From Varroa destructor (Eukaryota > Arthropoda > Arachnida > Mesostigmata > Varroidae): a stretch of 64,000 bases of DNA. Shown here piece after piece: positions 1 through 14,400 of this stretch; positions within the stretch are counted from its first letter, which is position 1; each line of letters starts with the position of its first letter. The notes under the pieces were generated by a model. That model was given only the letters and a program-made list of their open reading frames with translations. It was not told where the DNA came from and did not search any database. A program made the position numbers and the translations under genes. The stretch is taken from contig NW_019211454.1 in assembly GCF_002443255.2 (NCBI RefSeq), positions 57,438,608-57,502,607 of the forward strand, read 5' to 3'.

Positions 1-1849
1 TTCCATTTATTCTCTCTATGTACGCCTTCTAGGTACAGCATTGAGAACTTGTTTTCACTTGATGTCCTGTGGGGTCTGACGGGATTCGTCTGGGGTTTTA
101 TCGATAAATGTATGAAACGGCATTAATAGGAAAGGACGATAATGACACATTGTTTAACGCGTTCCATGTTTGCAAAAAGGTACAAGGCAAATGTACGGTA
201 AGATTGGACAGAGGCAAATGTTTGACACAATATATATGTCGGCGTGGACTCCTTGGCTTCGCTATGCGCCAACAAATAAAGGCGGATTTGTTAAAGTGCA
301 AATAGCCCTAGGAGAGAGCCCTTTAAGAAGTGGCCATAATTTGGGTTTGGGTATCCTATTCCTATTTTGTTGTTTGTATTAAACGAGTCGATTCCAGGCC
401 AAGGCTACATGCATTGGCAATTAAGCATACTAAAAATTAGAGCTTGATTAAAATGAAGGTTTTTCGACAGTAGGCGCCAAAATTACGACGGGCATCTTGA
501 CAAGAAAGACATGCGAAATCAAAAAAGCTATTTTTTAACAGTCGTTGTATTAAAATTCAACGAAAAAGAAATACTTTACGCTACGCATTCACGGTACCCT
601 TACCATTTAGAAGTGTGATAATTTAATTTTGGGCTGTGAAGCTCATTATTATTCGTCACCAGGGTGTAGGTATATGTACTACCTTTCAGTCATTATGTAG
701 TACGTTTAGCTAGCGTAATTAAAACCTGCAATTCTAGTTCCAGCTTCAGCATATCCAGCGTTGCCGTTTGTGCCTTACGTAACCCACGGAGATTATAGTC
801 GAAGCGGACCAATACAACAGCTGACCCTTAGTGCGTGGACAGCTCAGTAATCAGCCTAACTTTTCTTGATGTTGGCTGTAGTCGGGGCACTCGTGTCGGC
901 ACCTCGAGGTGTATCTGGCCACAGTAACAACGCCTCTGTCGGTAAGATTGAATCGTGCCAAATACGAAAGGGGATTTTGTGTTGAGTTGTTTATCGCAGC
1001 GCCCGTTCCACTCAACGGCCTGTTAGTTAGTGTACCTTCGTTCTACTTTTCAATTCAAATTGGCATAAAATGTCAATAGTAAAAACCTCTTACTGACGTT
1101 CCTGTCATATTTTGATACTAATCCATTCTAGCAATTCACCTATACACCAAGGGGTATATCAAGACAATATAGTAACTCCCCTAGAGTGAAGCTGTGACAT
1201 TAAACTTGCAATGACTACCGAGCTAAACGCAACGCGGGTCTCTATACGATTAATTGAACCAAGACCAACTATGAGCTATCATATATAACTATGCTATATA
1301 ACTATCATTGGTCGACAGGTGTTTTAATTAAAGGGAGTCCTATTTTTACAAGCGCGAGCATTTCCATTAGCAGTTTACCTTACCAACGGAAAAAGGCGCG
1401 GAGCTCATTGTGGTCAATACCCACTTTTCTTAGATTCCTGAGAGGACAGTTTCTTGATGATATACCTAAAAGGAGTAGTTCCGAGAGCTGGTTTATCTAC
1501 TAAAATAACTAAAAACGCTAAATAAAAAAAAGTTGATCGTAGTCGTAAAAAAATAAAAAAGTAAATGTAAAAATCTCAAACAGACTTGCCTAACATACAT
1601 TTTTCCTGCATTTTTTTCTTCTAAACGCTTTGCGTGGGCAACAAATGTGTGCAAACGTACACAAGTATAATACGTATGCTGACCCACAAAAAACTTCCTT
1701 CATTTTCCCTGCGTGATTTAACGTCGACACGCGCACTGAGAAACTGCGTCCCTGGCCATCTATCATAAATACATATATAGATATATGTAAGTCCCTGCAT
1801 ATCCTTAATGTAGGCTATAATTTCACGTGAGCTCAAAGTTAAGCTACAT
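1..1849. other. Unassigned AT-rich sequence
   Basis: Only short open frames of chance length on both strands. Local AT repeats occur near 1280-1310 and 1768-1790. No gene or element recognised. Confidence 0.6.
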
Positions 1850-1931
1850 ATGTCACCCCAGTCTGTCTACGGGGCCGAATATAAGTTGCGTCGTTTCAGA
1901 TCGAGACACCACCGTCGATCGACGCATTGCC

Positions 1932-2426
1932 CTAAACTATCTGGTCAGTATTGGCTGCCACTTCCATCAGCGGGCCGCTACCCGGCCGCGCCAACTGCGC
2001 GCGTCGTTGCGCTATCGTCACCTCTAGTTTTTTCGACCGGTTTGTACTACGCTTCATCCAACCCCCGGCCTCCCTCTGGCGCTCCTTGATCTCCTGTCGT
2101 AAAACGCCTCTTCGCAAAAGCCGATCTTTCTCCTTTTCTCGTTGGGTGTCTGTCCTGCTTGAGACAATCTTATCGCACGTGGCATTTATCTCTGCAGCAG
2201 TGACGACAACTCATGTCGCTTGTACTGCCATTGCTGTTGACGTTGTCGCAGTCTTCGCCGTTGCCGTTACTTGCGCTGTTGCTATATTGTGTATTACAAC
2301 TGAGATGTCAAGCTTGTCGTCGTCTTGTTTAACCGGACAGCTGCACGAAGCATGCCATATTGAGAGGTCATTTCCGTAACCGGCTGGCGGCGTTCGGTCT
2401 CGCATATACTGCTGACGTGGTTCCAT
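1932..2426 (-). other. GC-rich block with coding-like minus-strand frame broken by one TGA
   Basis: This block is visibly GC-richer than its surroundings. On the minus strand one frame is open from 2426 to 1932 apart from a single TGA at 2211-2213. The distal half is rich in K, R, E and Q and looks like a basic coiled coil (DTQREKEKDRLLRRG, then QEIKERQREAGG). No family is recognised. It could be an exon beginning after an AG near 2193, part of an old transposon, or a chance frame in GC-rich DNA; the opposite strand is also open for 142 codons. Confidence 0.25.
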
Positions 2427-2430
2427 ATCG

Positions 2431-5400
2431 GCCAGCTATCGTACATACGATATGGATGCGTAAGAGCAGTAGGGGTGCGGGAGCCGGATTTCCCGCATAA
2501 GACACGGGTGGAAGCGGGTGGAAATAGTGAGTAAGAATGAAGCGTAATCAGATGATATCAACAGATTCATATCAGCTAAGGATTTAGACCAAGTAAGCGA
2601 TATCAATCAGTTTGTTAGTGCTACTTGATCAGTAAACTTCATTACGATTTTAAAAAACGTACCTAATAAAAATACTTTCCGATCGACTCAAGCCCTCTGT
2701 TTCGCTTTCTCTCTGCGCCGCCTTCGGCTTACAGTTAGTTACATATGGAATCACGAATGAGCTGTCAATTCTTCGTAAGTTGAAAACCGGCAATTCGAAC
2801 TTGAGAACGCAATAATGAGAAACATTGATTACTAACTCGCCGTGGCCCCAGGTTTTATTGTGGGATCATTAGGGTAACATATTTATTAGAAGAAAAGCCA
2901 GCATGGACAAGAGTCTCTCCCAAACTGTTTTACGATAGTGATTTGTATTTTCAGCCGTGTGAACGTATTCTGTACAATTCGGCGATAAAACTCATTGTAC
3001 TATCCCATCCAGCTCTTCTATAAGTAAAAAACGTGACAAACTCCAGAGTCCTTTCCTATATCTTCAGCTATTATGAAGGGGGTCTTCAACTGGAAGCTTT
3101 AGATGATTTACTATAAACATTTGCCTTTCACATGTGCGCCGTAATTAGTTTCCCATAGTTGCAATAAAAACCTAGAGCCAGACATATTTATGATTCGCCT
3201 GTTCCCGATGTTGACACGTTAGCTCTCAACCCTACGCTCCTGAGCATGCTTTGTGAAGGCGTCTCTGATCATTAGACTGATTCTTAACTTTGATATGAGT
3301 AGAAGTCGTACCAGCTGCAACAGGCAATTAGAGCCTTCTATGCTCACAATAAGGGCAGAGTGGATTCCTTACATTTAGCTTGGGTTTCAATCTCAAACAC
3401 TGTAATACTGTTTGAACTGCGTCACTGGATTTGCCTCGGACCATTGTGTACGGGCAAATGCAATGCTACCGCCCAAGATAAGCCGATTGATTTAACAAAA
3501 AAATATTGCTTAAAATATACCTGCACAATTCGGGCCCTGGGCGTATTAGCGTACGTAATTTGCTTCGTACTTTATGAAAATCATTAATCATAGTTACAGA
3601 TTATGTCTACGGCATGTTTAAGGCTAGAGAAGAACAATGCTGGATTAATGAAGCACTGACCAAGTACGGAACGGATTGATAGTGCGTTGAGACAAGTCAA
3701 CGTGCTTATTTGTGGAAATTCTCTACTACCGTTTGTTCAGTACTCGAAAACGGCTCCGCTTTAATATTTTAATAGTAATAATTAATTTATAAATATCATT
3801 TGTGTTAATTTGTACCACAGAATCTTCAACGATGCGAACACAGCCGTGCAAAAGAATGAATCATCACTTTAGGGTTTTCTTGCGTAACCCTTAAATGCAG
3901 AACCGTCAGAATTTTTTTCGGCTTTACTTAGAACGACCCACGTTTGACATCCACATTTGATGCCAGGCGTAACCTTAGCACTTCGACCTCACCTAAACTA
4001 ACTATTTAATCGGATCCTACGTGCTCACGAAAACTTCCCAGTGCCGGAGCGAATCATTAACGTGCCCATCAATCCCATCATCTGCTGAGTTGGAGCGTGG
4101 GTAATATCTCGGAGGGGTTTCAGTTGGACTTTCTTTACTGGCAAACTAACACATATGGCATATGATTCGTATCCAGAAATGAACTGGATAATCTCTTGTA
4201 ATTCCTACGGCCTATAAATAATTGTCATTATTCTATATAATAGTATTTAATGGTATCGAAAATTATTTACACTGTAATATACCGTTACGAACACTGAGAA
4301 CAAGTTCTCTAGAACTAGCTAGTTAAACTTCTAGAGTTACTCTTAAACAGACTATAGTGGACAATGGTGTAGCGAGACTCGAGCCATTTGACCGCGTTAT
4401 CGAACTGATTCGGGGTAAAAAGCGCAACCCATTGCTCGCCTTTATAATGACTCGTCTAGTGTCATCAAGAAGCGATTGCCGCTACTTCTTGCCAATGATA
4501 TCACAGTGCTTAGCTCCTGCTTAACTTCCTTCACTTCCATGCTTACGTGAAGATTAAGGGCTGAAAATGACCACCTTTGCATATTAATACCAGACAACTG
4601 CAACGGCAATCTATTGATATGATCTTCTCATCCATTAGAGTGGTGTTTTGCGAGCACGGTTAAACAAGATGAGGAAAGCATGGAACTGCATTGAACAAAC
4701 GACTCAATATCTCACAAAAATCAAAACTGGCCTTTTTTTCGTCTTTGGAATAGTCCCAACTGCATTATTGCGTATCTCGTTAATCTGGAAGCATTTAGCG
4801 ACAAGCTAGGTCGTCCATCTGGCTCGAGTTAAACCTACGTTCTTAGGGCTTGGTTTTTTTTCGACCGCAGGCCACTGTCAGAATTCCCCGATTTATTGGG
4901 CGTTTACCGAAGAGGCTTGAGTTGTCCGAAACCGCGCCTTGGAACCACTTCATTCACAAACAACATGAAGCAAAAGCACAAATCGATTTTGCCCTGTTCC
5001 TTTTGCTGCCATCACGAATGATATCTGGACGAGGTCAAGTAAAGCAAAGCGACATGATACAATATATTGCGCATGGGCACCATCATTCATTTGTGGGTGA
5101 TTACGGACCACAATGAACTAGGAGACCCCCTGTAAAAATTCAGCATTGTCTGCATCAATTGAATTTCTAGACGTTAAGTACGCATCGATGACTATTCAAA
5201 TATGTTTACATCAATCGTTCGTGCATCTAAAGCGAACTTAAATTAGAAATTAAGACGTCAAAGTGCTGTTATAGCGAACGTTTTTTTATAGATACGCCAT
5301 TCGCGGGACGTGGGAACTTGGACATGCTGTAAGAGGTAACCTTGTTTGCGGACCCTGCTTGCAGTTGAGCGGATATATCCATGCCAGAACGCTGAACCCT

Positions 5401-8400
5401 TGAGAGCGTCGTGGAAAGGCAATTCCAGCCCACGCGCCTAGCATCGTATAAACAGAACTATCAAGCTAACCTTATCATTTTGTTTTTTTTTTTGGCTCGC
5501 GATATTGTTTGATATCTAAACGTTTGATTTGGATAACTCGTAAATTATAGCTTGATTACGTTTTCTTCTCTTTACTGAGATACTTTCATTACTTTTGTGT
5601 TTTTGTCTTCCTGAGAATTGCTACGCTATATATGGATCAGTATTTACGGTTGCAAAGCACGCGACAGCCACCGGAGCTTCTGAAAAAGTAGTATAGTCCC
5701 AATTCGAGCCCATTTGATCGAACGAACAGAGAAAAGCTCAGCCCAAACATGCAGTATAAAACATTGTGTGTTACTGGTCCGACTCGACTCATTTAATTTC
5801 AAAAAAAGTATGTGCATTTGGCGGGCGTAGCGTCTCATATTTGCCAACCTACTACAAGCAAGCTTTGGGAAGTACGAGACGGGAGGTTTATTCCTCTAAT
5901 AGATTTTGGTATTTAATAGCTTGCGTTCAGTGATCCCAGGCCAGTGAAAGCAGGCCTGTGTCCACGATTAATATCGCATTCAATTCTCATCTACCGAGAC
6001 TGCGCTGCTTAAATGAATGGTCCATTCCTGTAATGCTAATGAAATATTATTCATCGTGTCCTTCCCTCTCTGAATAATTTACAAATACCAGCACACATCG
6101 TAGCTTTTGATATGATGCTAAATTATCAGTGTGAGCTTTCGCTTTGTACCGTAAGATTACGTAGCGACGTATTACCGCGATCGAAATGTCAGTTTGCTTT
6201 TACGAGCGCCTGTTTATTCGTTGGTGAGAAAGCTTCGCCATTTTGGAAACATGGCGCCACCGTTTGAGGGACGACAAAATTAACTCGATTTACCACGTTT
6301 ACTTAAAAGTTTTTCCGGATGCAAGAATGACCATACGGGACCTTGCCGTCTGTGTAAATATACGTACGCATGTACACTCTAATTAAGTGCACCGAAGATT
6401 ATCAACGCGTCTGATCTTCCTGCCGAGTTCAACTGGTAACGCCATTTGATTACACGCTGATGTACACGCTTAGTGATGATCTGTAGTCAAACTTAGTCGT
6501 TACCTCACTCTGAAGTCGCTGGTGATCGATTGTACGTTGCAGCGTGATGTGATGGGTTTTAGAAGCACGGACTGTTGTGTGTATTCGAACTTTTGCCAGA
6601 CAACGTAAACTTCACGTCAGAATTTGTTATTGATATTCCTGTCTGAACTAAACAAAGATTGCATATTGAACTTGAAGCATTTTCCGCGGGCCCGTTTTGC
6701 ATACAAGGCAATACTTCAGTCATCATGCTTAGTTTGTAGCGTAAAACTGAAGTGATAATCAGACATACACACAATCATGCACTCACAATTGGATCGCTCT
6801 AGAAAAGTCTTATTTTTTAAGATAGATTACTCGAAACTTCGAGTTGAACACGAATAATATCAGCGGTATACAGAAGTTACATTTTTTTAGATAAAGCAAG
6901 CTAAGCGTTTAGGTAAGTGTGTTGTAGATATCTCTCTGGAGAACTGCGTTTAGATAGAAAAGCTGTCAGAGGGCCCCGGTCTTGCATCAGCCGTCAAGGT
7001 GATAAGATTAGTTCGCCGGAGGTATCGCCGATACGCACCACATGACAATATTAGTAATTATGGACCTAGCATTCTAATTCGATCATTTAGTTTATTAGCT
7101 AGATATAATTTATAGTTTTAAAAGGCAATTTACAATCCATATTGCAGATGTTATTTTTAAGTTCTAGTTTTATTGTATACTTCATTTAATTATTCTTTCA
7201 CTTTCTGTCAGTGCATACAAAATCGAAGTGATATGAACCTCTCACCAAGGTACTCGATGCTGATTACCCAAGCGGTTTTCTGTTGCAGCGGTTGCTGACT
7301 ATCTTCACAGACCTTCATGATTAAGAGAGACCATAAAGGAAATACATAGTGGCCGATTTGCTTTTACTGCTATAATTTTTGCGATTGTGAAGATGTCAAA
7401 TCGAGCAATGAGCGCATTTAAATATCTCATTTAGACGCGAAACCATTGACAGGGGGGCAGATTACTCCGTTTGAGTTTCTATTGGCCCGAATCCTCTTTG
7501 TAGACCCAGCACATACCAGATGAAATTTAGATGTTATCGATTGCTGATTAAAAGCAGGCCGGCATTTAGATAAGAAAACCACTCTAGTTTACAATACGGA
7601 GATATAATATGGAGATGAATGAGCAATTGGGTCAATATTATACGCGTATTCCTGCCAACTAGCAGTCAACGGGCGCAACAAAATAGATCTTGGATAAATA
7701 ATGGACTTTTGTACGTCAGTATACTGTCGCTGATAGTAACCATAGACAAATGTATTTGTGAATACGATTGAAGTTTGGGTGAAGTTGTTTGGGAGTCAAA
7801 CACTAATAGCTACATCACACCTCTTATGATTTATAGTGATATCGCTGGAACACAATCAAAAGCGACGGAAAATATTTCTACATTTATGATCGAAAGCCCC
7901 TTCACTAATCAAAGGCGTTCTCTAACACTCCACTGCCGAGGTTTAGTTTTGTCTGACCTGCCACGCGATTTTTCCTCGCTTAATTGAGCTACTCCTTTGG
8001 CGAGTTGAGCAAATAAATAAATTCTCATTTGTACTTTAAGTGGTATTATTAACCGCACTTAAAAAAAATTATTAGAAGGCTAATCGGTAAAGATCTCTTG
8101 AAACAATTTTTATTTGATCAAGACAGAACAACAAACGTAAAAGTTCTTATTTATACTGTGTCAAGTTACTCATTTGGCAGGAGCCAAAAATCCTATTTTT
8201 AAATCAGCCCTATAGATGTATTGTTCTACTCAAGCTTACGATTCCTTAAAATTGACTCGGTCGAACTCCAACTAGCTTGTTTCATAGACAGACCCTTATC
8301 GTTGGTAAGGTATCCTATTAGTTTGTTTATACGAAATTATAGACACGCGTAATAGCGTGATACCCTGTGAAAGATAAACTATATTTATATAGAACTTTTA

Positions 8401-11080
8401 TAGGTTTTATACTTGGAAAGCCTTGTTAAATTTACCATATCTAGAGCTTCGATTCTAGAACATATCAGAATAGATTGTTCTTTATTCATTTCTATAATGC
8501 TTAGGTACCTTATGGTGATAAACTATGGAAGTTAATATCATACATATGGATATACGATTTCGTTAAACATAAAAGAAAAACGGAGATTTTTTTTTACTAG
8601 CTCGAAAGAAAAACTTTAACGGCGCACCCAACTTAGGAATTTAAACAGTCGCCCTTGGGGCCGCCCCGAGAACAGCTAGGCTTGCCCGCCAACCAAATGT
8701 CTTAACAAATAGAACAATGAGATGACGCTTCATTTATCGCAACCGCCCTAGTGATTCCTTTGAAGCCTTAATCTCCGTGTCGCTTATCGTGGCTACATAT
8801 TCAGCTAGTGACGTCTGCCCGCGAAGGACATTGTTGTCCTCTAATGCTTGCCTTCCAGCAGTTTTAAGCTCTGTTTTATATTTGCAGTTTCTCCTGATGG
8901 TGGGCCCTTCTGCCTCAGACATTCAGGGTAACAATACTTTCTCAGGCTCTTATGTTAGACTGGCTAGAAACTCAGAAACCACACTTTAGCTGGTCTCACA
9001 TTTTATCCCGTATGCTTCGTTTAACTCGGTCCATCTTTTTAACTCCCACTTTCTTGATATAGTACTTGATGGCTTATCCGAAGTAAATAACGAAAGGCTG
9101 TAAGAGAGCTGATTTGCGGGCAGATTTGGCTCTATGTATCATAATTAAGCTAGGAATCTTTGTATGCACCATGTGCCGCATATCTCGTATGTGCTAACCT
9201 TATGACTAACCTGTTTAAAACAGAACAGGACTGCCGTCATCGTTATTTTAGTTGTTTTTAAATATAGGACTGGGGAAATGCTGGCAAATCACCAACTAGT
9301 TACACACCTAAAGTAGAAATGTTCTTGAATTAAGAAAAGTGTACTTTCTTGGTGTTCGGAGTCCAGTTAACTATAGCAGTTTCTGCCTTCTCAGATGTTT
9401 TTTATGCTAAAACGATGATTTATTTGCCCCGATATAAGGATGAAATCATATCATCAAATTACTATGATATATTGGTATTATGTTTTATTGCCGTGTGACG
9501 TCTCATACTGACGACATCCACAAAAGTTCTGCGGTCGTCCAAGAAAGCATAGAGGTTCGATATAAAGCGAGAGATGAACTTGACTAAGATTAACATTGCC
9601 AAAGCCAAGTACCTACAACAAAGTTCCATGTCCTTTTTCAAAACTTGTTCATTTTGTAACCAGAATATTGAAAATTATCAGTATTTGTACAATTAGGAGT
9701 GGATCCAATGGAATAGATCAAATCCTTATTTCCGACATTCGAACACAAATAGGATTATGTGATAATGTAAGGCAGTATGATTTAAAATCACGAACTTCAA
9801 ATAGCAGTAGATGCTCTATAGATTTAATTTCGTGGACAATTTACGTTGTTCTGCATCGTGAGATTATAGGCAACATGCAGAAACGCTCATTATGGTCTAA
9901 TATGCACGCTATACGCTCATATCCGGCGCCCTATTTATTATTACAACACGATTTCGTCCATAGAGATTCGTAGAGACAGGCTTTTATTTTTTTTTTTTAA
10001 TAAAAATCATTCAAAAGCTTTCTTCTCTTACTTTTGTATAAATTCCAAGATACCCAAGTTGCACAATATCCTTTTCTTACGTTTTTCACTTCACAGAGTT
10101 ATTGGCATTAACATGCTCCAGCAAAGTTATTTAAGTCTATTTTCCCTTTGAGCCTTACCGTTTTGCCATGGAATAGGTATGACATGACAGCACGATTAAT
10201 ACTAACAAGGTTACCATGATACCAGCAGACAAATCCGCTGAATCGTTGGTAAAATTAAAGTAGACGTCCTTTTTCTGCCTGTATATATATCACAGGCTGT
10301 ATAAAAAGTCCTTTTGTTTTCGATTGATTCTAAATGCTCTGTATAGCTTAAGTGAAGCGTTTCATTAATAAAAACAACGTTATTGTAGCTACGACGGGTA
10401 TCCAACAAAAGAAAGCCGGCTTTTGCTCATTTGGACAATTTCATTGGCAAAGGTGCGGGTTTAGCGAAAGGAATAGTTGCTCTGAAAACGTTCCTTGTAT
10501 ATCGCGTAAGCATTTTAGAGTTGATTGAACGAAACTTTACGGTATTCATATACGGTGGTCATAAGTCATGGCGCTTTTTCAGCGATCAGTTAGATTACAA
10601 CGTCATGCACCGTTGTAGCCTTTTGGATAGCGTTCAGTTATTCGACGTCTTGGCCTACCTCTGATCTACTTATGGCCTACTTCTGAACTGAATTGACTAA
10701 GCGTAAAGTGCATCTGTCATCTCGTAAACTAGAAGCATAGCTCTTATCAATAGGTATTCATTTATATGGACGAATACGAAGAATCGTGCTATTCTTTGCT
10801 CAGTGTTACCCAGTGTCTTTGTTTATATAACACAAAACATCCTAGCAATAGTAGCAAAAAAAAAGGTGGAGACTTTTCCAAACCTCAGACTTTATGTGTC
10901 CAATATAACATTTACCGCGTGCGTCATATTCGATACGCTGATTTGTTTCTATCCGCTATTCTTCGAAGGCAATATAAAGTGCACCTCTTCGACGACTCGC
11001 AAATGCTAGCGTATAATAAACCCCTTTATATCCTCTCCTTCTATGACAAACTTTTCGCACATCGGGTCCCACCTGCATGA
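2431..11080. other. Unassigned AT-rich sequence
   Basis: Open frames here do not exceed about 125 codons, and none shows a recognisable motif or a convincing set of splice sites. Nothing else was seen apart from short homopolymer runs. Confidence 0.6.
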
Positions 11081-11130
11081 CATCATGCTGCCAACTGGCA
11101 ACTGGGCACCTTAGAACGCCCGTTGAGGCC

Positions 11131-11331
11131 TCAACCAGCCATACCACACTCTCCCTTTTCTGGTCCGACCTCTCCCATGCTTTCTGCCCTTCCCTTCTCG
11201 GGTTTGCAGTAATAGCAGCGAGGTTTCCACATACCTGGTTTGAGTAGGGGGTACATTTGGTGACGGTGGGTCATAAAGAAGAAGCGGCACTCCCTTCGAG
11301 CGTCAGGAAGGATGTATTGCAAATACGGCAC
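11131..11331 (-). other. GC-richer block with a cysteine-containing minus-strand frame
   Basis: A minus-strand frame of 66 codons contains KPGMWKPRCYYCKPEKGRAE. Base composition rises above the neighbours, but no family or splice structure can be named. Kept only as a possible exon. Confidence 0.15.
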
Positions 11332-11499
11332 CCTGAAACGCGACGTAAGTTCGGCTGACGGAGAAAAATAACTTCTATGCTTTGTGGATAATGAAAGTGG
11401 CGTAAAGTGTACAAAAAAGTTTTACGTTTCGTCAGCGTTAAACAGTGGTAGTAAGAGCGATTACAGTTAGATTGTACTGTTAGGCAAGCTGGCATCTAC

Positions 11500-14400
11500 C
11501 CCCCTCACGTGACAGCCAACAGTGCTGTGCCTCAACTTAACCAGTGCCTGCGACACGCATGTTGGTTTTAATGAAGACCGCCATAAGTGAGAGTACCTCT
11601 TCGATTGGCTGCGTCGTGACCAAAGTGAAGTGGGTAGTTGAACTCACATAATGCGTAGTTAGTCACTTTAGTACAATTGCGTCTCCTGTCTCAGCGTCGT
11701 CGTCTGCTTCATTCTAACAGACTAGTAAAGAAGTTCTTATAGTCTTTCGCCGCCGACGTGGGGAAGTACGACATAATTGTTGTTATTGGTTCTTAAAAGG
11801 AGCCACTATCTAAATGAAAGGTAGGATGTGGTTATTCAAAACGGTACGGAATTTGCCGGACGATCCACATCTGCCTTGGCTGTTTCTTCTACTATACGTG
11901 CTTCACTTACTATTCGTTGATGGCGCCGTTGGTTAGTATCTCAACTATTGTGATGAACGACAGCGTCTATTATAAATAGAGCTCTAACCACTTTAACCAT
12001 GTTCTTAAATAACGAAAAACTATCTGGTAATAAATTTGTATATTTTTAAATTTTTGGGCTATAGTGCGTAACTATGGCCGCAGAGCATAGGAAATTCATT
12101 GTAGGACTGCTTCTCAAGATGGAGAAAGTAAGATAACAAGTAAAGAGCAACACAGGATTACCTATAGAGCGATTGCAACGTAATATTCTAGATGGACATA
12201 CGATTATACAAGACGCTTCATTAGCAGCTACTTATTAGAAGAAGGTGGGTTTCGGAGTATCTAAGGTCAGCGAACGATTTTCTTGAACATTCATTTCTGA
12301 CCCGCGACAAGCTGTTATGGAGTCAAAGTATTCCTAGGCCATTTCAATAGTAAAATGCGGGATCATTCCTCCTTCAGTTAACTACAGCTGTATGCCCAGT
12401 TAAACTCCGAAGAAATGCGCCTCCAAAAACGGGGCCTATAACTGTCATATATATTGATTGCTCAAATAACCCGTTTATACAAACTAGTTAAACACAGGTA
12501 GTTACCGATAAGCCTATTCAAATCACTCTCCGCTCACTTTAACAACGCATCTTGCTTTTAGGGTTATGACAAACGTAGTTGTCTAATATATGTGACACTT
12601 AATCATCTCTCTAAAGAACCCTCATTTACCGCAGCTCTGGCGAAAGGGCCTGAAGTTGTACCGCTGCACGTACTGCTCGCATTGCATTCAAGTTGAAGTT
12701 CATCGCACCTGCGATCATAACCCTTAGTCCTGGAGTGAGACACTTCTAAAGAACGTACGATGTTCTGTTACTTTTTACAGTTAAAGAGTATGTTCTTTTG
12801 GCAGCAGGTTGCTAATTTAGCAGCAGTTGACGAGTTCGATTTTTATACAAAAGTATCACTAAACTATCTTTCTCCCCATCTCCTTTCTAAATTTCTTTGA
12901 CAAGCAGGACGCTAATACAAAGAAAAAAAGCATTACGATTAAAAACGAGCAGTTAAAAACATTTCACGAATTTATTTAATGTCTGAAACCGGCGAGCACT
13001 GTTTGATGAAGAAGCTGATGGCCTTATCATTATTGTTCCCTATTTGAAAAAGTCATCGTCAGATATGGCTTGTAATACTTATACTGTCGTATAAGTAGGT
13101 GCTCGTGCGACCTACGCGTTGTTATAAGGACGAAGGGTTGTTGTTTTTAATCTAGAATTCGATATATTGTAATGCTCCACACAGAACCTAGACGTTAGAT
13201 GTTACATCTGGATCATTAGTAGGTGAAATGGGTTTCCGCATAGTCGGGGACGTTATACTGCTAATGTCTAGGTAACAGACACATCTAGTTCTAATTAACT
13301 GTAGTGTTACACGATATTCTGAGAACTATGTGGAACTATTTAGAGCATCGCAATGTATTCTTTAGCTCTGTTTTTTTATATTGTTTACTGATGGTGCATA
13401 GAATTGTTTACAGCTGAATGATGAATATTTCGATCAAAAGTTACGACCTAACGCTATGGCGGACTCAGTTTTTAGGAATTATTTGTCATTTCGCACGATA
13501 TACACAAATATATTATACTATAAAATTGTGTACTACCATGAGTATGTTCGACCGGCTCGCAATTGACTATGGTGATATCTGAAAAACCTAATTTTATGAA
13601 ACTTTCAGTGATTATTCGGTTTGGTATATGGTTAAGGGTTTAAGTGCTGCGTAAATAAGGAAAGTTATATATTTATATCCATTTACTACACTCAGAAATA
13701 GATACTTTTTGCTGACACGCCAATGCTGCATATACTGGTAATTTATCATTAGTCTCCCGAATGACCTTTAGAAGTAGAAATGAAGCTACGACATCTCAGA
13801 AAGGCAGTCTGGAGAAAGGTTTTTGGCTTCTAAATTCACTTGCGTCTAAGAAAACACTTGTTCAGAGAGCGACGTACGGACACAGCATGAAAGCGTTCGA
13901 CGAAGAGATCTTTCTGACGACTGCATCGTATTTGCGGTATATGAAGGGTTTCCGTAGAAAAGAACTTAAGACCCTTTTCGTGCACCTCTAGCTTTTTTTA
14001 CTAATACTATTTTCTTTTTCACTACAGCTTTAAAAAGCGGATAAAATATTTCGAGAAAGTTCGCAAAGTATGCATTCCAAACGTCAAGGAAAAAATATAG
14101 GCCAGAATAAGGCCTTCCGCAGGAAAGGGGTTAAGCTTAGTTTTTTTTCAATTTCAAATTATGCAGTTTTTGAATGTTCCTGAAGCCTTAAACAGTCTGA
14201 CTACATGTCTGGGAAAAACCTGCGACATATATGCTTGAAATGTTGACAAAAATACAATTTTACACCCGCAGAACTGATGAACCCCCCTTTTTTTTACATA
14301 AAGTAAGCCGAGTTTTTGGATTTTAATTGAACTTAGTATAATTACGTCTATTCGCATATCACACAGAGACAGAGACGCTGAACGACCAACGCCTCGATTG

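Noticed and set aside
1951..2379. 142-codon plus-strand frame in the GC-rich block
   Set aside because: It is the mirror of the charged minus-strand frame. The alanine/valine-rich tail arises from antisense reading of repeated GCN/GTN-like codons.
9596..9973. 125-codon plus-strand frame
   Set aside because: No motif, no splice or promoter context, and AT-rich codon content typical of random sequence.
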